Shown here in pieces: positions 52,588 to 61,456 of a stretch of DNA of 64,000 nt. Both the position numbers and the translations under genes were made by a program. Within the stretch, counting starts at the first letter, position 1, and the number at the start of each line of letters is the position of its first letter. The stretch covers positions 62,001 through 126,000 of the forward strand of contig NZ_QRDZ01000013.1 of assembly GCF_003386235.1 (NCBI RefSeq). The letters are read 5' to 3'. The stretch is from Cohnella phaseoli (GTDB taxonomy: Bacteria > Bacillota > Bacilli > Paenibacillales > Paenibacillaceae). The notes under the pieces are model-generated. The model made no database searches and was not told the DNA's origin. It saw only the letters and a program-made list of their open reading frames with translations.

Positions 52588-52637
52588 CGGTACACATTCT
52601 TAGCATCAAGCGGCAATCGGTACATATTTTCTTGACA
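52588..52637 (+). repeat. Two direct CGGTACA...TTGACA motifs
   Basis: CGGTACACATTCTTAGCA and, 30 bp on, CGGTACATATTTTCTTGACA. The same pair with the same linker (TCAAGCGGCAAT) occurs at 55284-55333. The downstream bases TCCGACA also follow the copy at 55397. Confidence 0.65.
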
Positions 52638-52787
52638 TCCGACAATGAAGTACACTCCCACAGATACACATAATTTTAGGCAGATCGATCATCTCCAATT
52701 GTTGAGGAAAGGATGCCGATTTCAGTCGGCAGTCGAGATTGCACTATCGTTCTTCGTTAGCACAATTGTTTGACTTAGAAGTACTGG

Positions 52788-52817
52788 GCCGACCATCGAG
52801 TACGATGGTCGGCTTTT
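52788..52817 (+). terminator. Terminator-like hairpin
   Basis: GCCGACCATCG / CGATGGTCGGC, 4-base loop, then TTTT on the plus strand. Genes around it run on the minus strand, so its role is not clear. Confidence 0.6.
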
Positions 52818-52831
52818 ACAAATATCGCGGT

Positions 52832-53221
52832 TTAGAATGGCTTTCTTATTACTTTAATGATACGTGCACCGCCTCGGATAAGCCGATTTGCTTCTTCCCG
52901 ATTAATCCGCACTAGAACAGATACGTCTGTCGAGTTCTCCACGTCGAAAACTGAAAAAATACGACCATTAGCGAACAATACGCCTTTCAGTTCAACTTTC
53001 TTGCCACGACTCGGGGTTGGAGGCTTGGTTTGAAATATCGTACGCATGACACCTGCACGAATAAGACTTCTTGCTTGTTGCGCAGTCGTCCGAACGCCGA
53101 ACACCGGGTCGATTTCGACACCAGGTGATTTAGCTTCAACCTCGACAATCAGGAAAAAGCGGTTTCCAATCTTTGCAATACTATTCGCTCCAATGGTTAC
53201 TGGCTGCGTTGTTTTCGCCAA
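52832..53221 (-). CDS. Hypothetical protein, 130 residues
   Basis: TTG 53221 is chosen because GGGAGGTG lies just upstream. The basic, beta-rich protein has two similar halves, each with a helix of the form TAQQARSLIRAGVMRTIFQT and EEANRLIRGGARIIKVIRKP, which suggests an internal duplication. No family recognised. It lies between REP-like terminators. Confidence 0.62.
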   Translation of the reverse strand: MAKTTQPVTIGANSIAKIGNRFFLIVEVEAKSPGVEIDPVFGVRTTAQQARSLIRAGVMRTIFQTKPPTPSRGKKVELKGVLFANGRIFSVFDVENSTDVSVLVRINREEANRLIRGGARIIKVIRKPF

Positions 53222-53624
53222 GTACAGCACCTCCCTCGCATCATAGTATGAGGAATGATGTATTGTGGATCTTGGCAATATACCCATTAACTAGGGCGAA
53301 CCTAAGTTCAAAACGTCACGCTAATTTGTAGTGGGGCAGGAAAACTGAGCTATTCCTAGGGGGATGGCTTCAGCTTTCCGTTAAATCCATTTAGTCCCCA
53401 AGATCTGCCATCCATGAAACATAGAGTACTGGAGGGAGGGGTTCATTTCAGGGAACATGATTCTGTCAGTGCTTAACAAAATAAAGCACAGAAGGGACAT
53501 TCTGTACTTAAGCTATGGCTGCCCGTTAGTTGAGAAAACGGCAGCCGATCTTCTGGCCGGCTGCCGTTGTGTTATTATTTGAGCTATCGTTCCCCGTTAG
53601 TTCAAACGATAATTGGTGCAACAA
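53222..53624. other. Intergenic region with a REP-like terminator
   Basis: No gene supported. It holds the REP-like unit at 53511-53612; the rest shows nothing specific. Confidence 0.5.
53511..53612 (-). repeat. REP-like terminator unit, copy 1
   Basis: Hairpin AACGGCAGCCG / CGGCTGCCGTT with TTTT on the minus strand, flanked on both sides by variants of CTATCGTTCCCCGTTAGTT. It would end the minus-strand gene that stops at 53625. Confidence 0.72.
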
Positions 53625-54092
53625 TTATTTTAATACATCCTGCCAGTTTGGTGGAAAATCAGACTTTTGCGGGTCTTTCAGGTGCTTCCAACTTAACAAT
53701 TCAACATTATCGGGGTTCTGGAGAGATATATCGAATGTAAGAATGTCTTTTCCAACGGGAATGTGAGGACCAACTGTAGGAACAACTTCCAGAGTTATTG
53801 AAAAATGAAATCCTCGAAATCCATTTACTCGATGTACGTCCTTAACTTCGACGAAATATGGATATATCTCTGGTGAGTAATTCAATAACTTTGCATAGAT
53901 TTCGTCAATTTTCTTATCAATATGTGGTAATAAGAACAACATTAGCATGTCTTGAAACATTAATTCTTTTGAGTCTTCTTTAGGTTTATCTAACTTAATT
54001 GATGCAGCTGTAGCTGAAGCCTCAACCATTTTTTCGATCATATATCCATTAATCCCACATAAAAGCAACAGCATTAAAATCAATTTCTTCAT
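53625..54092 (-). CDS. DUF3888 exported protein
   Basis: The 155-residue protein has a signal peptide (MKKLILMLLLLCGINGYMIE) and the DUF3888 domain: DSKELMFQDMLMLFLLPHID, EIYAKLLNYSPEIYPYFVEV and the end part VPTVGPHIPVGKDILTFDIS. The family occurs in sporulating Bacillales; its function is not known. It stands alone, followed by REP-like terminator copy 1. Confidence 0.8.
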   Translation of the reverse strand: MKKLILMLLLLCGINGYMIEKMVEASATAASIKLDKPKEDSKELMFQDMLMLFLLPHIDKKIDEIYAKLLNYSPEIYPYFVEVKDVHRVNGFRGFHFSITLEVVPTVGPHIPVGKDILTFDISLQNPDNVELLSWKHLKDPQKSDFPPNWQDVLK

Positions 54093-54139
54093 TACATTTC
54101 CCCCATCCGTTTTGGGATATTATTCCTCATTTTTCATTT

Positions 54140-54215
54140 CGCTATCCATGCCCATTAGTTGAGAAAACGGCATCCAGTTATACCGGCTGCCGTCTTTTGA
54201 ACAAACATTCCCAGT
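54140..54215 (-). repeat. REP-like terminator unit, copy 2
   Basis: GACGGCAGCCGG and GGATGCCGTTTTC on the minus strand, flanked by CTATCCATGCCCATTAGTT and CCCAGTTAGCAC variants. Same design as 53511-53612. Confidence 0.62.
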
Positions 54216-54305
54216 TAGCACAAGGAGCAGCGCTAAACTATTGCTTGATTCTTTATACCATGGAGTTCGCAATATTGATTAAGTCTATTGCTTTATATTT
54301 CACTT

Positions 54306-55061
54306 TCAACATTTTCTTGTTTCCAATCGCAAGCGTATATTGCATCCCGTTCTTCTGGAATCGAAGTTTAATTCGAATTTAGGACGGTATAACGCTTTTG
54401 TACCGTCCTTTAGCATATAATACACATCGTCCTTTCCTTTGTATCGTTCCAGTTCAACCGCGATAGGAGATGCTTTGACCCGGAAGAAGCCGTTCAGTGC
54501 ATCGTTTCGATAAACTAGTTCCAGCGATTCGTTACTATCGACATAGCCATCGAACTGAGTTATCTTGAACGGAAATTCAGTGGGTACCAATACGTGTCTT
54601 ATGAATTTTTTTTGGTATTCCCGGATCAGTCGGGCCTCATCGACGAGTGGATTGGCTCCAGCGAACAGAACGCGGATTTTGATTATTCGGTCGCCCTTTT
54701 CGGTCAGTTCCCAGATAAAGGCAAGTCGTTCTCCCTTAAGCACTTCATCATCAAAGTGAGCCAGGAGGATTTTCACATCCTTTTCTGGGGATGAAACAAG
54801 TTGTATTCCTCCGATAGGGGAATTCTCATTAATTTCGGGTATTTGGACGAAATCCTTCTCTACATATTTTTGTGCCCCATCAAGATCGTTTCGCAATAAG
54901 GCCTTTGCCAACTGTTGTGCTGGTCCTAGGTGAGTTTCGCCATCATTTGGGGCTGCCACGGCTTCGGATGTCGCTATATTTTGCGCTTTAACGCTTCCGG
55001 ACACCAACAGCATCGAAGACCAACCCACAATCATTAGAAGAAATAGTGCCTTGACACTCAT
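54306..55061 (-). CDS. Exported protein, 251 residues
   Basis: Signal peptide (ALFLLMIVGWSSMLLVSGSV, Ala-X-Ala-type site near VKAQ), then a two-domain mature part: an NTF2-like first half (LGPAQQLAKALLRNDLDGAQ) and a beta-rich second half. The last dozen residues (TGCNIRLRLETRKC) look unlike the rest and may result from a late frameshift. No family recognised. REP-like units flank the gene on both sides. Confidence 0.65.
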   Translation of the reverse strand: MSVKALFLLMIVGWSSMLLVSGSVKAQNIATSEAVAAPNDGETHLGPAQQLAKALLRNDLDGAQKYVEKDFVQIPEINENSPIGGIQLVSSPEKDVKILLAHFDDEVLKGERLAFIWELTEKGDRIIKIRVLFAGANPLVDEARLIREYQKKFIRHVLVPTEFPFKITQFDGYVDSNESLELVYRNDALNGFFRVKASPIAVELERYKGKDDVYYMLKDGTKALYRPKFELNFDSRRTGCNIRLRLETRKC

Positions 55062-55162
55062 AACATCATCCTTCGAAAAGTCTGCTCGCAGTTATCTCGC
55101 CAATCCGAAGTAGTATACCCAATGCTGGAAAGATTTATTAAAGTAATCTCCCGTTACTTTAA

Positions 55163-55235
55163 CGAACAACGGCAGCCGATCCTGTGGCCGGCTGCCGTTG
55201 TCTCGCGATTGGACTATAGTTTCCCATTAGCTTGA
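55163..55235. repeat. REP-like terminator unit, copy 3
   Basis: ACAACGGCAGCCGATCC and GGCCGGCTGCCGTTGT form the hairpin; GTTTCCCATTAGC follows. Same family as 53511 and 54140. Confidence 0.68.
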
Positions 55236-55283
55236 GTGAGCAATCTAAATCATTTCGAGGGAGTTTAATGGAATATCGGGAAT

Positions 55284-55414
55284 CGGTACATATTCTTGGC
55301 ATCAAGCGGCAATCGGTATATATTCTTGACACAGATTTTTGTCAAGAATATATACCGATAAAATGAAAAACCCGCGATTTACGCGGGTTGGAATCGGTAC
55401 ACATTCTTGACATC
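55284..55414. repeat. Cluster of CGGTACA...TTGACA end-like motifs
   Basis: Order: CGGTACATATTCTTGGCA (55284-55301), CGGTATATATATTCTTGACA (55314-55333), eight bases, inverse TGTCAAGAATATATACCG (55342-55359), hairpin AACCCGCG / CGCGGGTT (55371-55391), CGGTACACATTCTTGACA (55397-55414). The clustered sites with TGT...ACA tips resemble ends of IS21- or Tn7-like elements that need several transposase sites. Confidence 0.62.
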
Positions 55415-55428
55415 CGACATGTCCGGTG

Positions 55429-55500
55429 ACAACAAGTTTACCCCTATTTTGCCAACAAGTTTTGCCCGTTTATTAAAAATGACAGCAAAGTTTGCCCCTA
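55429..55500 (+). repeat. Three ACAACAAGTTT-type direct motifs
   Basis: TGACAACAAGTTTACCCC (55429-55446), GCCAACAAGTTTTGCCC (55453-55469) and TGACAGCAAAGTTTGCCCC (55482-55500). Iterated sites beginning TGACA look like another transposon end, abutting the cluster at 55284-55414. Confidence 0.58.
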
Positions 55501-55553
55501 TAAGACATATCTATTGAAACCCGTGCGCGCAATTAATGTATTCTTATCATAGT

Positions 55554-55751
55554 CTAAATATCATCATTGCTACTTTCAGCGGATGAGCGGACCTTCGGAA
55601 TAAGTTTATTCTTGCGACTGGAAAGAGTTTCTGAAATCATACGATCACGCTCTGAATCTTGAGAAGGGAGAGACTGCTTTACATACCCGCCGGAAAGACG
55701 AGCAACGTCATCAAGAGATTTTCCATATGGCTTTATATGTGGTCTTCTCAT
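55554..55751 (-). CDS. Small basic protein, 65 residues
   Basis: AGGAGTG lies 9 bases before the ATG. The charged, probably flexible protein starts MRRPHIKPYGKSLDDVARLS. It follows the zinc-ribbon gene by 25 bp in the same direction, so the two form an operon. No family recognised; similar short genes occur in phages. Confidence 0.55.
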   Translation of the reverse strand: MRRPHIKPYGKSLDDVARLSGGYVKQSLPSQDSERDRMISETLSSRKNKLIPKVRSSAESSNDDI

Positions 55752-55776
55752 ATAAAAATCACTCCTAAGTTAGAGC

Positions 55777-55998
55777 TTAACATAATTTCGCCTCCCATTC
55801 AGAGAGTTCCCAATAATCATCAATAGAGCCAGAACGTTTTAAATACTCTCTTCCCCCATCAACTCCAACACGACCACAACGGCAGAATTTAATCTCATGG
55901 AAACTAACGGATTCAATTTTAACTAAACAGTGCTTACAGCAAATTGCATTTAGATTGATTTTTCTAATCTGTTCTTTCTTTGCGATGGACATACTCAT
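55777..55998 (-). CDS. Small zinc-ribbon-like protein
   Basis: The 73-residue protein has CKHC (after NLNAIC), then CRCGRVGVDGGREYLKRSG, a CxxC...CxC arrangement that fits a small zinc ribbon with a conserved SVDGG-like turn, known from short phage or bacterial proteins. No clear Shine-Dalgarno site. First gene of a small operon with the 65-residue protein. Confidence 0.6.
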   Translation of the reverse strand: MSMSIAKKEQIRKINLNAICCKHCLVKIESVSFHEIKFCRCGRVGVDGGREYLKRSGSIDDYWELSEWEAKLC

Positions 55999-56929
55999 TT
56001 TTGATTATTTGCTTTTACCATGACCATTCAATCTGTGATGCCTCTCCAAAAAATTCACTTCCCTTCATCCGCTGACTGTTATGGTTTTTAAGATGTGAGA
56101 GGCGCCATCAATCTATCTTGCAATTGTCTCATTTAACAATATTATTGTCCAACTTCCAACAAGATCAGGTGCAGGTGTTTCTCGCTGCAAAGATACTGCA
56201 GGATGACAATGTGGCCATCCACGAGGCCTCCTTAACCCGTATTCCGATGTGCTGTATTAATAAATATCAGGTTTAGTCCCATTTGTTTATATTTTTTCCC
56301 TTCCACTACGTACCTCCGCCCCAAATTCTTCGATCAAAAAATCAAGATGCCGATTCCGAAATAAGGTGCGCCTTTGCTCGCTAACATCATCGAAAGAACG
56401 GATAGTTTTTGCCTTCCCAGCCGGACTAATTGCGAGCTTCTGAGGGATTTTGGTAGGTATTTCTCTCTATTTGTTCATATGGTTCCCTCAGTCGTTTTAT
56501 GTCCGCTTTGGGAGGGAAGCCAAATAGACGCTAATAACTGGGATGCACCAGTAATCATTGCATTCTCTCTGGTTTCCTGACTGACCGGACTTGTTCCGGG
56601 AACATTCTCCTACACGAAAGCAACAGTATGGATGAATTGCACGCAATCCGCAAACGCATCAGCCCACATACTGGCTCGTTAGGGTGCCGATTACAGCTTT
56701 CATGAAGTTGAATGACCGTCACTGGGTCATAACGGATAAACACGAGCAGCCTTAATCATTCATGTCGTGTTCTTTAAAAATTCAAGCTGCCTGGCCGGTC
56801 CGCTGGACAATATTCCCGAGCTGCACTCCCTGCCCTCCTTTAAAATAACAAAAAACCGCCGAGTGTGCATTACTTCGGCGGATCAGTACATGCGCTGAAG
56901 GTCGTTCTGGTGTGGGATCTCGATGCGGA
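55999..56929. other. Debris region between the zinc-ribbon gene and the copper remnant
   Basis: No intact gene. On the minus strand 56284-56468 encodes an uninterrupted piece ending in a stop: KLAISPAGKAKTIRSFDDVS, then RNRHLDFLIEEFGAEVRSGR. It reads like a true protein C-terminus without a start. Other frames are short. Its family was not recognised. Confidence 0.45.
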
Positions 56930-57720
56930 GAAAGAACGAAAAAAGCGAGCGCAGGAAGCCACTCGCAGTTATCGGGAGTATGAGATGTACCCTGGCCGGT
57001 ATTCCTAAACTGGAACTTCTTTGATCAGTTCCAAATTGTTCGGTTGCAGGGAGCTCGATTCGTTTCGCTATAATCCCGGAAACGATCGCTTCCGCAAGAG
57101 GATGCTCAGAGTCCTTCTCCGCAGCGCCAACCAAGCGAATAAATACGACCTCATCCATTTGTTGCGAGATAACATCCGTAAGTTCCGGCTTGCCCTTTGT
57201 GCAATGGCAGGAAAAGAAACGAAGAAATCAGTAATTTACGTTTCTGCTGCGATATTGCTTTCTCTTGGTGCCCAGAGAGATCGGCTTCTTTTTGTTTGGG
57301 AACCGCTTTATAACTCAACTTCTCCACAAGCTTCTGCATATCCGCGATCGACACTTCTACAGCATTGTATTCAACCCGTGCTGATATCGCAAAACGGTAG
57401 CGTTCGTTACGCCAGGTAGCTTGTTCAACGTCTTTTCAATTTTGACGGCGCATGCAGCGCAGTACATGCCCACAAGCTCAAGATCGACAACCTCTTTGGC
57501 TGTGCCGTGACCGAGTTTCTGAATGCTTTTCTCCATTTGTGCGACATTAACATTATTCAAATCGTAGGTAACGAGCTCATTTCAGGGCAAAGTTCACGTT
57601 CGCTACTTTCACGCCATCGAGTTTGTTTAGGACCTTCTCAATCCGGTTTGCTCAAGCAGCGCATGTCATGCCGGTAAGTTGCAAGGACGTTTGATCCAAA
57701 GTCTGCCTGGTTGATTCCAT
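56930..57720 (-). pseudogene. copA: Copper-exporting P-type ATPase CopA remnant
   Basis: Pieces in order on the minus strand: first metal-binding domain (LQLTGMTCAA, then a TGA in place of the second motif Cys), second domain (LELVGMYCAACAVKIEKTLN), linker IADMQKLVEKLSYKAVPKQK, basic QKRKLLISSFLFLPL at the first span, then directly RLVGAAEKDSEHPLAEAIVS from the nucleotide-binding domain. Stops, frameshifts and an internal deletion of most membrane and phosphorylation parts show that it is dead. ATG 57720 lies 33 bp after copZ. Confidence 0.85.
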
Positions 57721-57752
57721 CCCGAACACCCTTCATTTTTTTCTGTACTATT

Positions 57753-57953
57753 TTAAACCACATCGTATCCTTGTTCTTCGATGATCTCCTTAATGGCTTC
57801 TAGCGTTAGTTTAGTTTCATCGAACGCTACGGCAACTGTGCCTCCAGAGAGATCGACTTTACCGCTTGCTCCGATCGCTTTCAAAGCGCCTTCAATCGAA
57901 TTTACGCAATGTCCGCAAGACATTCCTTCAACATTCATTGTTACGTTTTTCAT
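57753..57953 (-). CDS. copZ: Copper chaperone CopZ
   Basis: The 66-residue protein has the HMA fold and Cu(I) motif GMSCGHC (MNVEGMSCGHCVNSIEGALK). It carries Cu(I) to the exporter CopA and to CsoR. It is intact, although csoR upstream and copA downstream are both broken. GGAGAA precedes the ATG. Confidence 0.94.
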   Translation of the reverse strand: MKNVTMNVEGMSCGHCVNSIEGALKAIGASGKVDLSGGTVAVAFDETKLTLEAIKEIIEEQGYDVV

Positions 57954-57984
57954 TGTCCATTTCTCCTTTGGTTTGTTTTATTTT

Positions 57985-58317
57985 TATTAGCTTTTGAATG
58001 GTTTGTAGTAATTCGTTCTACAACTTCAGCATCGCCTTGTTAATCCGATCCACCACACATTCTTTAAGATGTCCAATGAACAGCACTTTTCGCACTCGAT
58101 TTAGAGCAGCTTGTGCAACGGCAATCTGATTTTATATTTGGTCGCAGTTCGTATCTTTATCGATCAGGCCGTTTACACCGCGAATTTGCCCTTCAATCCG
58201 GTTCAAACGAATTATCAAGTCCGACTTAACGGCATTTGAATGATGACTTCTTCGGCCGTTATTGGAAAAGCAGCATACTTCTTCAATGTCTGTTTCAATA
58301 ACACCTAACGCCATCAA
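57985..58317 (-). pseudogene. csoR: Copper repressor CsoR remnant
   Basis: The frame opens with a His-containing N-terminus, then LIIRLNRIEGQIRGVNGLID and the ligand Cys (DTNCDQI), then TAA. Beyond the stop the same frame continues NQIAVAQAALNRV and GHLKECVVDRIN, with the other ligands His and Cys. Two later frameshifts lead to KGDAEVV and ELLQTIQKLIK, the usual CsoR end. All Cu(I) ligands survive, but the protein would be cut at about residue 61. Confidence 0.85.
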
Positions 58318-58328
58318 CCCTTTAAAAT

Positions 58329-58358
58329 ACTATACCCCCCATAGCTATTAATTGTCAA
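58329..58358 (-). promoter_or_regulatory. Promoter of the csoR-copZ-copA operon
   Basis: On the minus strand TTGACA (58353-58358), 18 bp, TATAGT (58329-58334). The spacer ends in a G-tract (TATGGGGGGTATAG) like one half of CsoR operators. Confidence 0.7.
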
Positions 58359-58581
58359 CTTACATTTTTATTTTCCCCCACCCCTATACTTGAAGCGAAA
58401 AAAGGATTCTTTCGAATCCACGGGCAAACCCAAATTTCATTAGAATAGTGATTTGGCTCGTCCACTTTGTAGTAAGAATAGACGGCCGAAAACGGCTGTC
58501 TCATTTCGTTTGAGTCTCTGTTTGTCAGAATGGGTATACTCTTAAAGGAGCTTTATTATCGAAAAAGGGAGAATATGTATC

Positions 58582-59145
58582 ATGAGAAAACAAATTGTAA
58601 TGTCAGGGATCGTCGCTTTAACGATTGCCTTTAGTGCCTTTAGTGGATGTGCAAATCAATCGACCTCAGAGAACACGCCAAGAGCTAGCCAACCGGGAAA
58701 CCATGCCAACATGGATCATTCCACTTCGAGCGAAGTTCCTAAAGGGTTAAAAGAAGCTTCAAATCCGACCTTTAAGGTAGGAAGTCAAGCCATCATCCAC
58801 GCTGACCATATGGAAGGGATGAATGGCGCTACAGCTAAGATTGTCGGGGCATATGATACGACCGTATATACGGTTTCGTACACACCAACGACTGGTGGGC
58901 CCAAGGTTACAAACCATAAATGGGTTATACAAGAGGATATTAAGGATGCCGATGATAAGTCATTCGAAGTTGGAGCGGAAGTGGTGTTAAATGCTGAACA
59001 CATGAAGGGAATGATGGGAGCAACGGCAAAGATTGATTCAGCGGAAAAGACAACAGTTTATATGGTGGACTACACACCAACTACAGGCGGCGAAGTTGTA
59101 AAGAGCCACAAATGGATTACGGAAAGCGAGCTTTCGGTTAAGTAA
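58582..59145 (+). CDS. YdhK-family lipoprotein with two DUF1541 repeats
   Basis: The 187-residue lipoprotein has lipobox FSGC, a His/Met linker (HANMDHSTSSEVPKG) and two DUF1541 repeats: GSQAIIHADHMEGMNGATAK and GAEVVLNAEHMKGMMGATAK, each followed by YTPTTGG and a KW motif. YdhK proteins are often next to copper genes. The HxxxMxGMxGA core could bind Cu(I). AAAGGGAG precedes the ATG. Confidence 0.88.
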   Translation: MRKQIVMSGIVALTIAFSAFSGCANQSTSENTPRASQPGNHANMDHSTSSEVPKGLKEASNPTFKVGSQAIIHADHMEGMNGATAKIVGAYDTTVYTVSYTPTTGGPKVTNHKWVIQEDIKDADDKSFEVGAEVVLNAEHMKGMMGATAKIDSAEKTTVYMVDYTPTTGGEVVKSHKWITESELSVK

Positions 59146-59376
59146 TGATTTCAGTATGCAGGTAGAATCGTGTTTTGAGCTTGCATACTGAAATCGACTG
59201 AATGATTATTTGAGTAAGTGGCTAGGCCTACCGGCAATCCTTACTTGTAATTGAGGTCGAGATTTTCCAACCATGCATATCCCGCGTTTCATTGACCAAT
59301 CGTTATATTTTATGCAAAGCGTTTCTACATCGGACAAATGTAGCTCCTTCTCCACCTGCATTCGACTTCGTTTGTA
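59146..59376. other. Short intergenic region
   Basis: Near-palindromic GATTTCAGTATGCAGG and CTTGCATACTGAAATC (59149-59193) form a long stem, probably the terminator of the YdhK gene. Nothing else seen. Confidence 0.55.
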
Positions 59377-59613
59377 TTAAATTACTCCAGAATTCCCTGC
59401 AGTATTTTGATCGGAATCACTGAAATCCGGATCATTTGTATTTGTAGCATTAATGGCATTGTTTGATCTTGCAAGATCACCTGTTAAAAATGATCCTGAT
59501 CCAGAAAATGTTTTGGTTGTACTTTGCGGAGCAAGTTGTATGGCGTCACCATTGATTAATATTGCACTCCCCCCCAAGCTTACAACTTTGAAAGCTCCAA
59601 CAATCGCTGGCAA
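59377..59613 (-). CDS. GerPA/GerPF-type spore germination protein
   Basis: The 78-residue protein begins MPAIVGAFKVVSLGGSAILI and continues GDAIQLAPQSTTKTFSGSGS, then FLTGDLARSNNAINATNTND, the conserved form of GerPA/GerPF. These proteins help germinants pass the spore coat. TTG 59613 is preferred because it gives the usual MPAIVG start; GTG 59622 is also in frame. The other gerP genes are not here, so it is an orphan copy. Confidence 0.85.
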   Translation of the reverse strand: MPAIVGAFKVVSLGGSAILINGDAIQLAPQSTTKTFSGSGSFLTGDLARSNNAINATNTNDPDFSDSDQNTAGNSGVI

Positions 59614-59683
59614 AGTCCTCACCCTTTACATTGTATTCCCGCCTATTGTATGCCGACAGATGCCCATTCGTGCCTAGTCTCAC

Positions 59684-60864
59684 TTACAAATAACTCATCG
59701 GATTCTGTGCTTCTTCATTCTTTCGCACTTCAAAATGAAGATGATTTCCCGTAGAATTACCCGTTGAACCGACTTCAGCGATTTTTTGTCCTTGTTTGAC
59801 TTGTTCCCCCTTTCGACTTTTATGCCATTCATTCGAATATGAGCATACAGAGTCCATATACCACTCCCATGATCAATAATGACAGCATTGCCATAGATTG
59901 CGCCACAATGACAGTCCCCGATCCGGCTGCAAGAATAGCAGTTCCTCCAGGTGCGCCAATGTCAAGTCCCTTATGAAACGACTCTTTTTCTCCGGTTATT
60001 GGATGTGTTCGGTATCCAAAATCGGAGGTGACAGGATATTTTTTATCGAACGGCCAAGCAATATTTCCTCCAGAGCCGATCACTTTTTTAGTCCGTGAAG
60101 CCTCTTCTTTTTGTCTTAATAAATTTGCCTGCTTGTTTGCCAAACGAATCAGGTTCATCTCCTGCTCTTCGGAAATATCGGAGATTGCCTCGCTTTTTTT
60201 ATTCAAACTCGAAATCAATACAGATTTTTCATTCTCTTGTTTGATCAGATTCGACTTTAATTGTTCTGTTTGGTAAATCAAGGATTTAGCCTGAATCAAC
60301 TTGTTATCGATTTCTACTTTTTGTTGCTCCACTTGAGTTTGATTCAAGCGGTACTGATCAACCATTTTTTGATCCTGTTTAACTACCATGGTTAGTGTAT
60401 CCATACGGTCAAGAAAATCGGAGATGCTATTTGCACTTAAAAGTACGTCCAAATACGAAATTTGACCTTCCATATACATAGTTCTAATACGTGCTTCTAT
60501 AAACTCCCTTCGCTGATCTATTCGCTCTTGTACGGCTTCCATCTCGCCAATGATCTGTTCTAGTTCAATTGTCAGGTCCGCTTTTTTCTGTTTGTAGTTT
60601 TCCAATTCTTTTCCGGTTACGTCCATATCCTTCAGTACTTGTTTCAGTTCTTGTTCCGTTGCTTGAATCTCTCGATTAACCGCTTTTAGTTCTTGTTCGG
60701 ATTCCTGAGTCTCTATCTTCTCTAGTTCGATCTGTTGCTCAAGCTTTCTCGTTATTAATCCGTTCCAATTCCGAATCTGCTTTTCCTTCGACGGTAAAGC
60801 TTATTGACCCTATTGCAATGAAGAGAGTGGAAAATAGCGCGATAAGAAGTCTTTTGTTGATCAA
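59684..60864 (-). pseudogene. Coiled-coil M23 murein hydrolase (EnvC/CwlO-like), frameshifted
   Basis: TTG 60864 follows GGAGG and opens with a signal peptide (INKRLLIALFSTLFIAIGSI). A one-base shift near 60760 moves the frame into the coiled-coil part (LKQVLKDMDVTGKELENYKQ onward). A second shift near 59885 separates HKGLDIGAPGG from the rest of the M23 domain (YGNAVIIDHGSGIWTLYAH, GNHLHFEVRKN). All zinc-binding motifs survive in pieces. It was probably an intact hydrolase until recently. Confidence 0.82.
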
Positions 60865-61375
60865 TAATATTACCTCCGAACGTTATGTAAGTTCTTTCCT
60901 TTACGCATTGAGGAATGCTACCGGACGATAGATGCAAAAAATAATCTTCCAATGTAATCTCTTTTAATGCCATTTCCTTGGAGTTGTCGGTTCCCACAAA
61001 ACGAATATGCCATGGCTCGTATTGATATCCCGTAATGGCTTCCTTACCCTTAGGATAACGGATAATGTATCCGTATTTGTGTGCATGCTGATCCAGCCAG
61101 ATCGCTTCTTTACGTGCTGCAAAGCAATCCAAAGCAGCGCACTTTCCATCGATTCCGGAGACGTCAATCGCTAAACCGGTCTCATGCTCGCTTGATCCTG
61201 GGTGTGCACTGTAAGTTCGTGCTTTTTCTATTCCATCTCTCTTTTCAAAATGATTGAAAATGGCTGATTGTGTTGCATAGGAGCGATAGGCTGAAACTCC
61301 TGCCAAGTAGATTTCATCTTGTTTTGCGCCCTTAACCCATTGTTCCAAGGCTTGTACAGCTACCATTCTCATCAT
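60755..61375 (-). pseudogene. VanY-type D,D-carboxypeptidase (M15), truncated at both ends
   Basis: The frame carries complete M15B catalytic motifs: SAHPGSSEHETGLAIDVSG and EPWHIRFVG. The family's N-terminus is missing: reading upstream of ATG 61375 gives YPNIPFIFNVKSEKR and then a TGA near 61437. At the other end the frame does not stop after LEDYFLHLSSGSIPQ but runs on through the start of the murein hydrolase gene to 60755. It trims D-Ala from peptidoglycan precursors in intact form. It may still fold, but its start and end are damaged. Confidence 0.65.
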
Positions 61376-61456
61376 GCGTTTTTCACTTTTTACATTGAAA
61401 ATAAAGGGTATATTCGGATACTCCAGATCCTGTGGTCAATAATTCTACGACAATAT

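Larger units (their letters stand above)
52408..52831. other. Intergenic region with end-like repeats and a hairpin
   Basis: No gene supported. It holds two CGGTACA-type motifs (52588-52637) and a hairpin (52788-52817). The phrase CACTATCGTTCTTCGTTAG near 52742 belongs to the REP-like family found at 53511 and onward. Confidence 0.5.
55062..55553. other. Repeat-only region
   Basis: No gene. REP-like unit at 55163-55235, CGGTACA-type end-like motifs at 55284-55414 and three ACAACAAGTTT-type motifs at 55429-55500. Confidence 0.6.
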
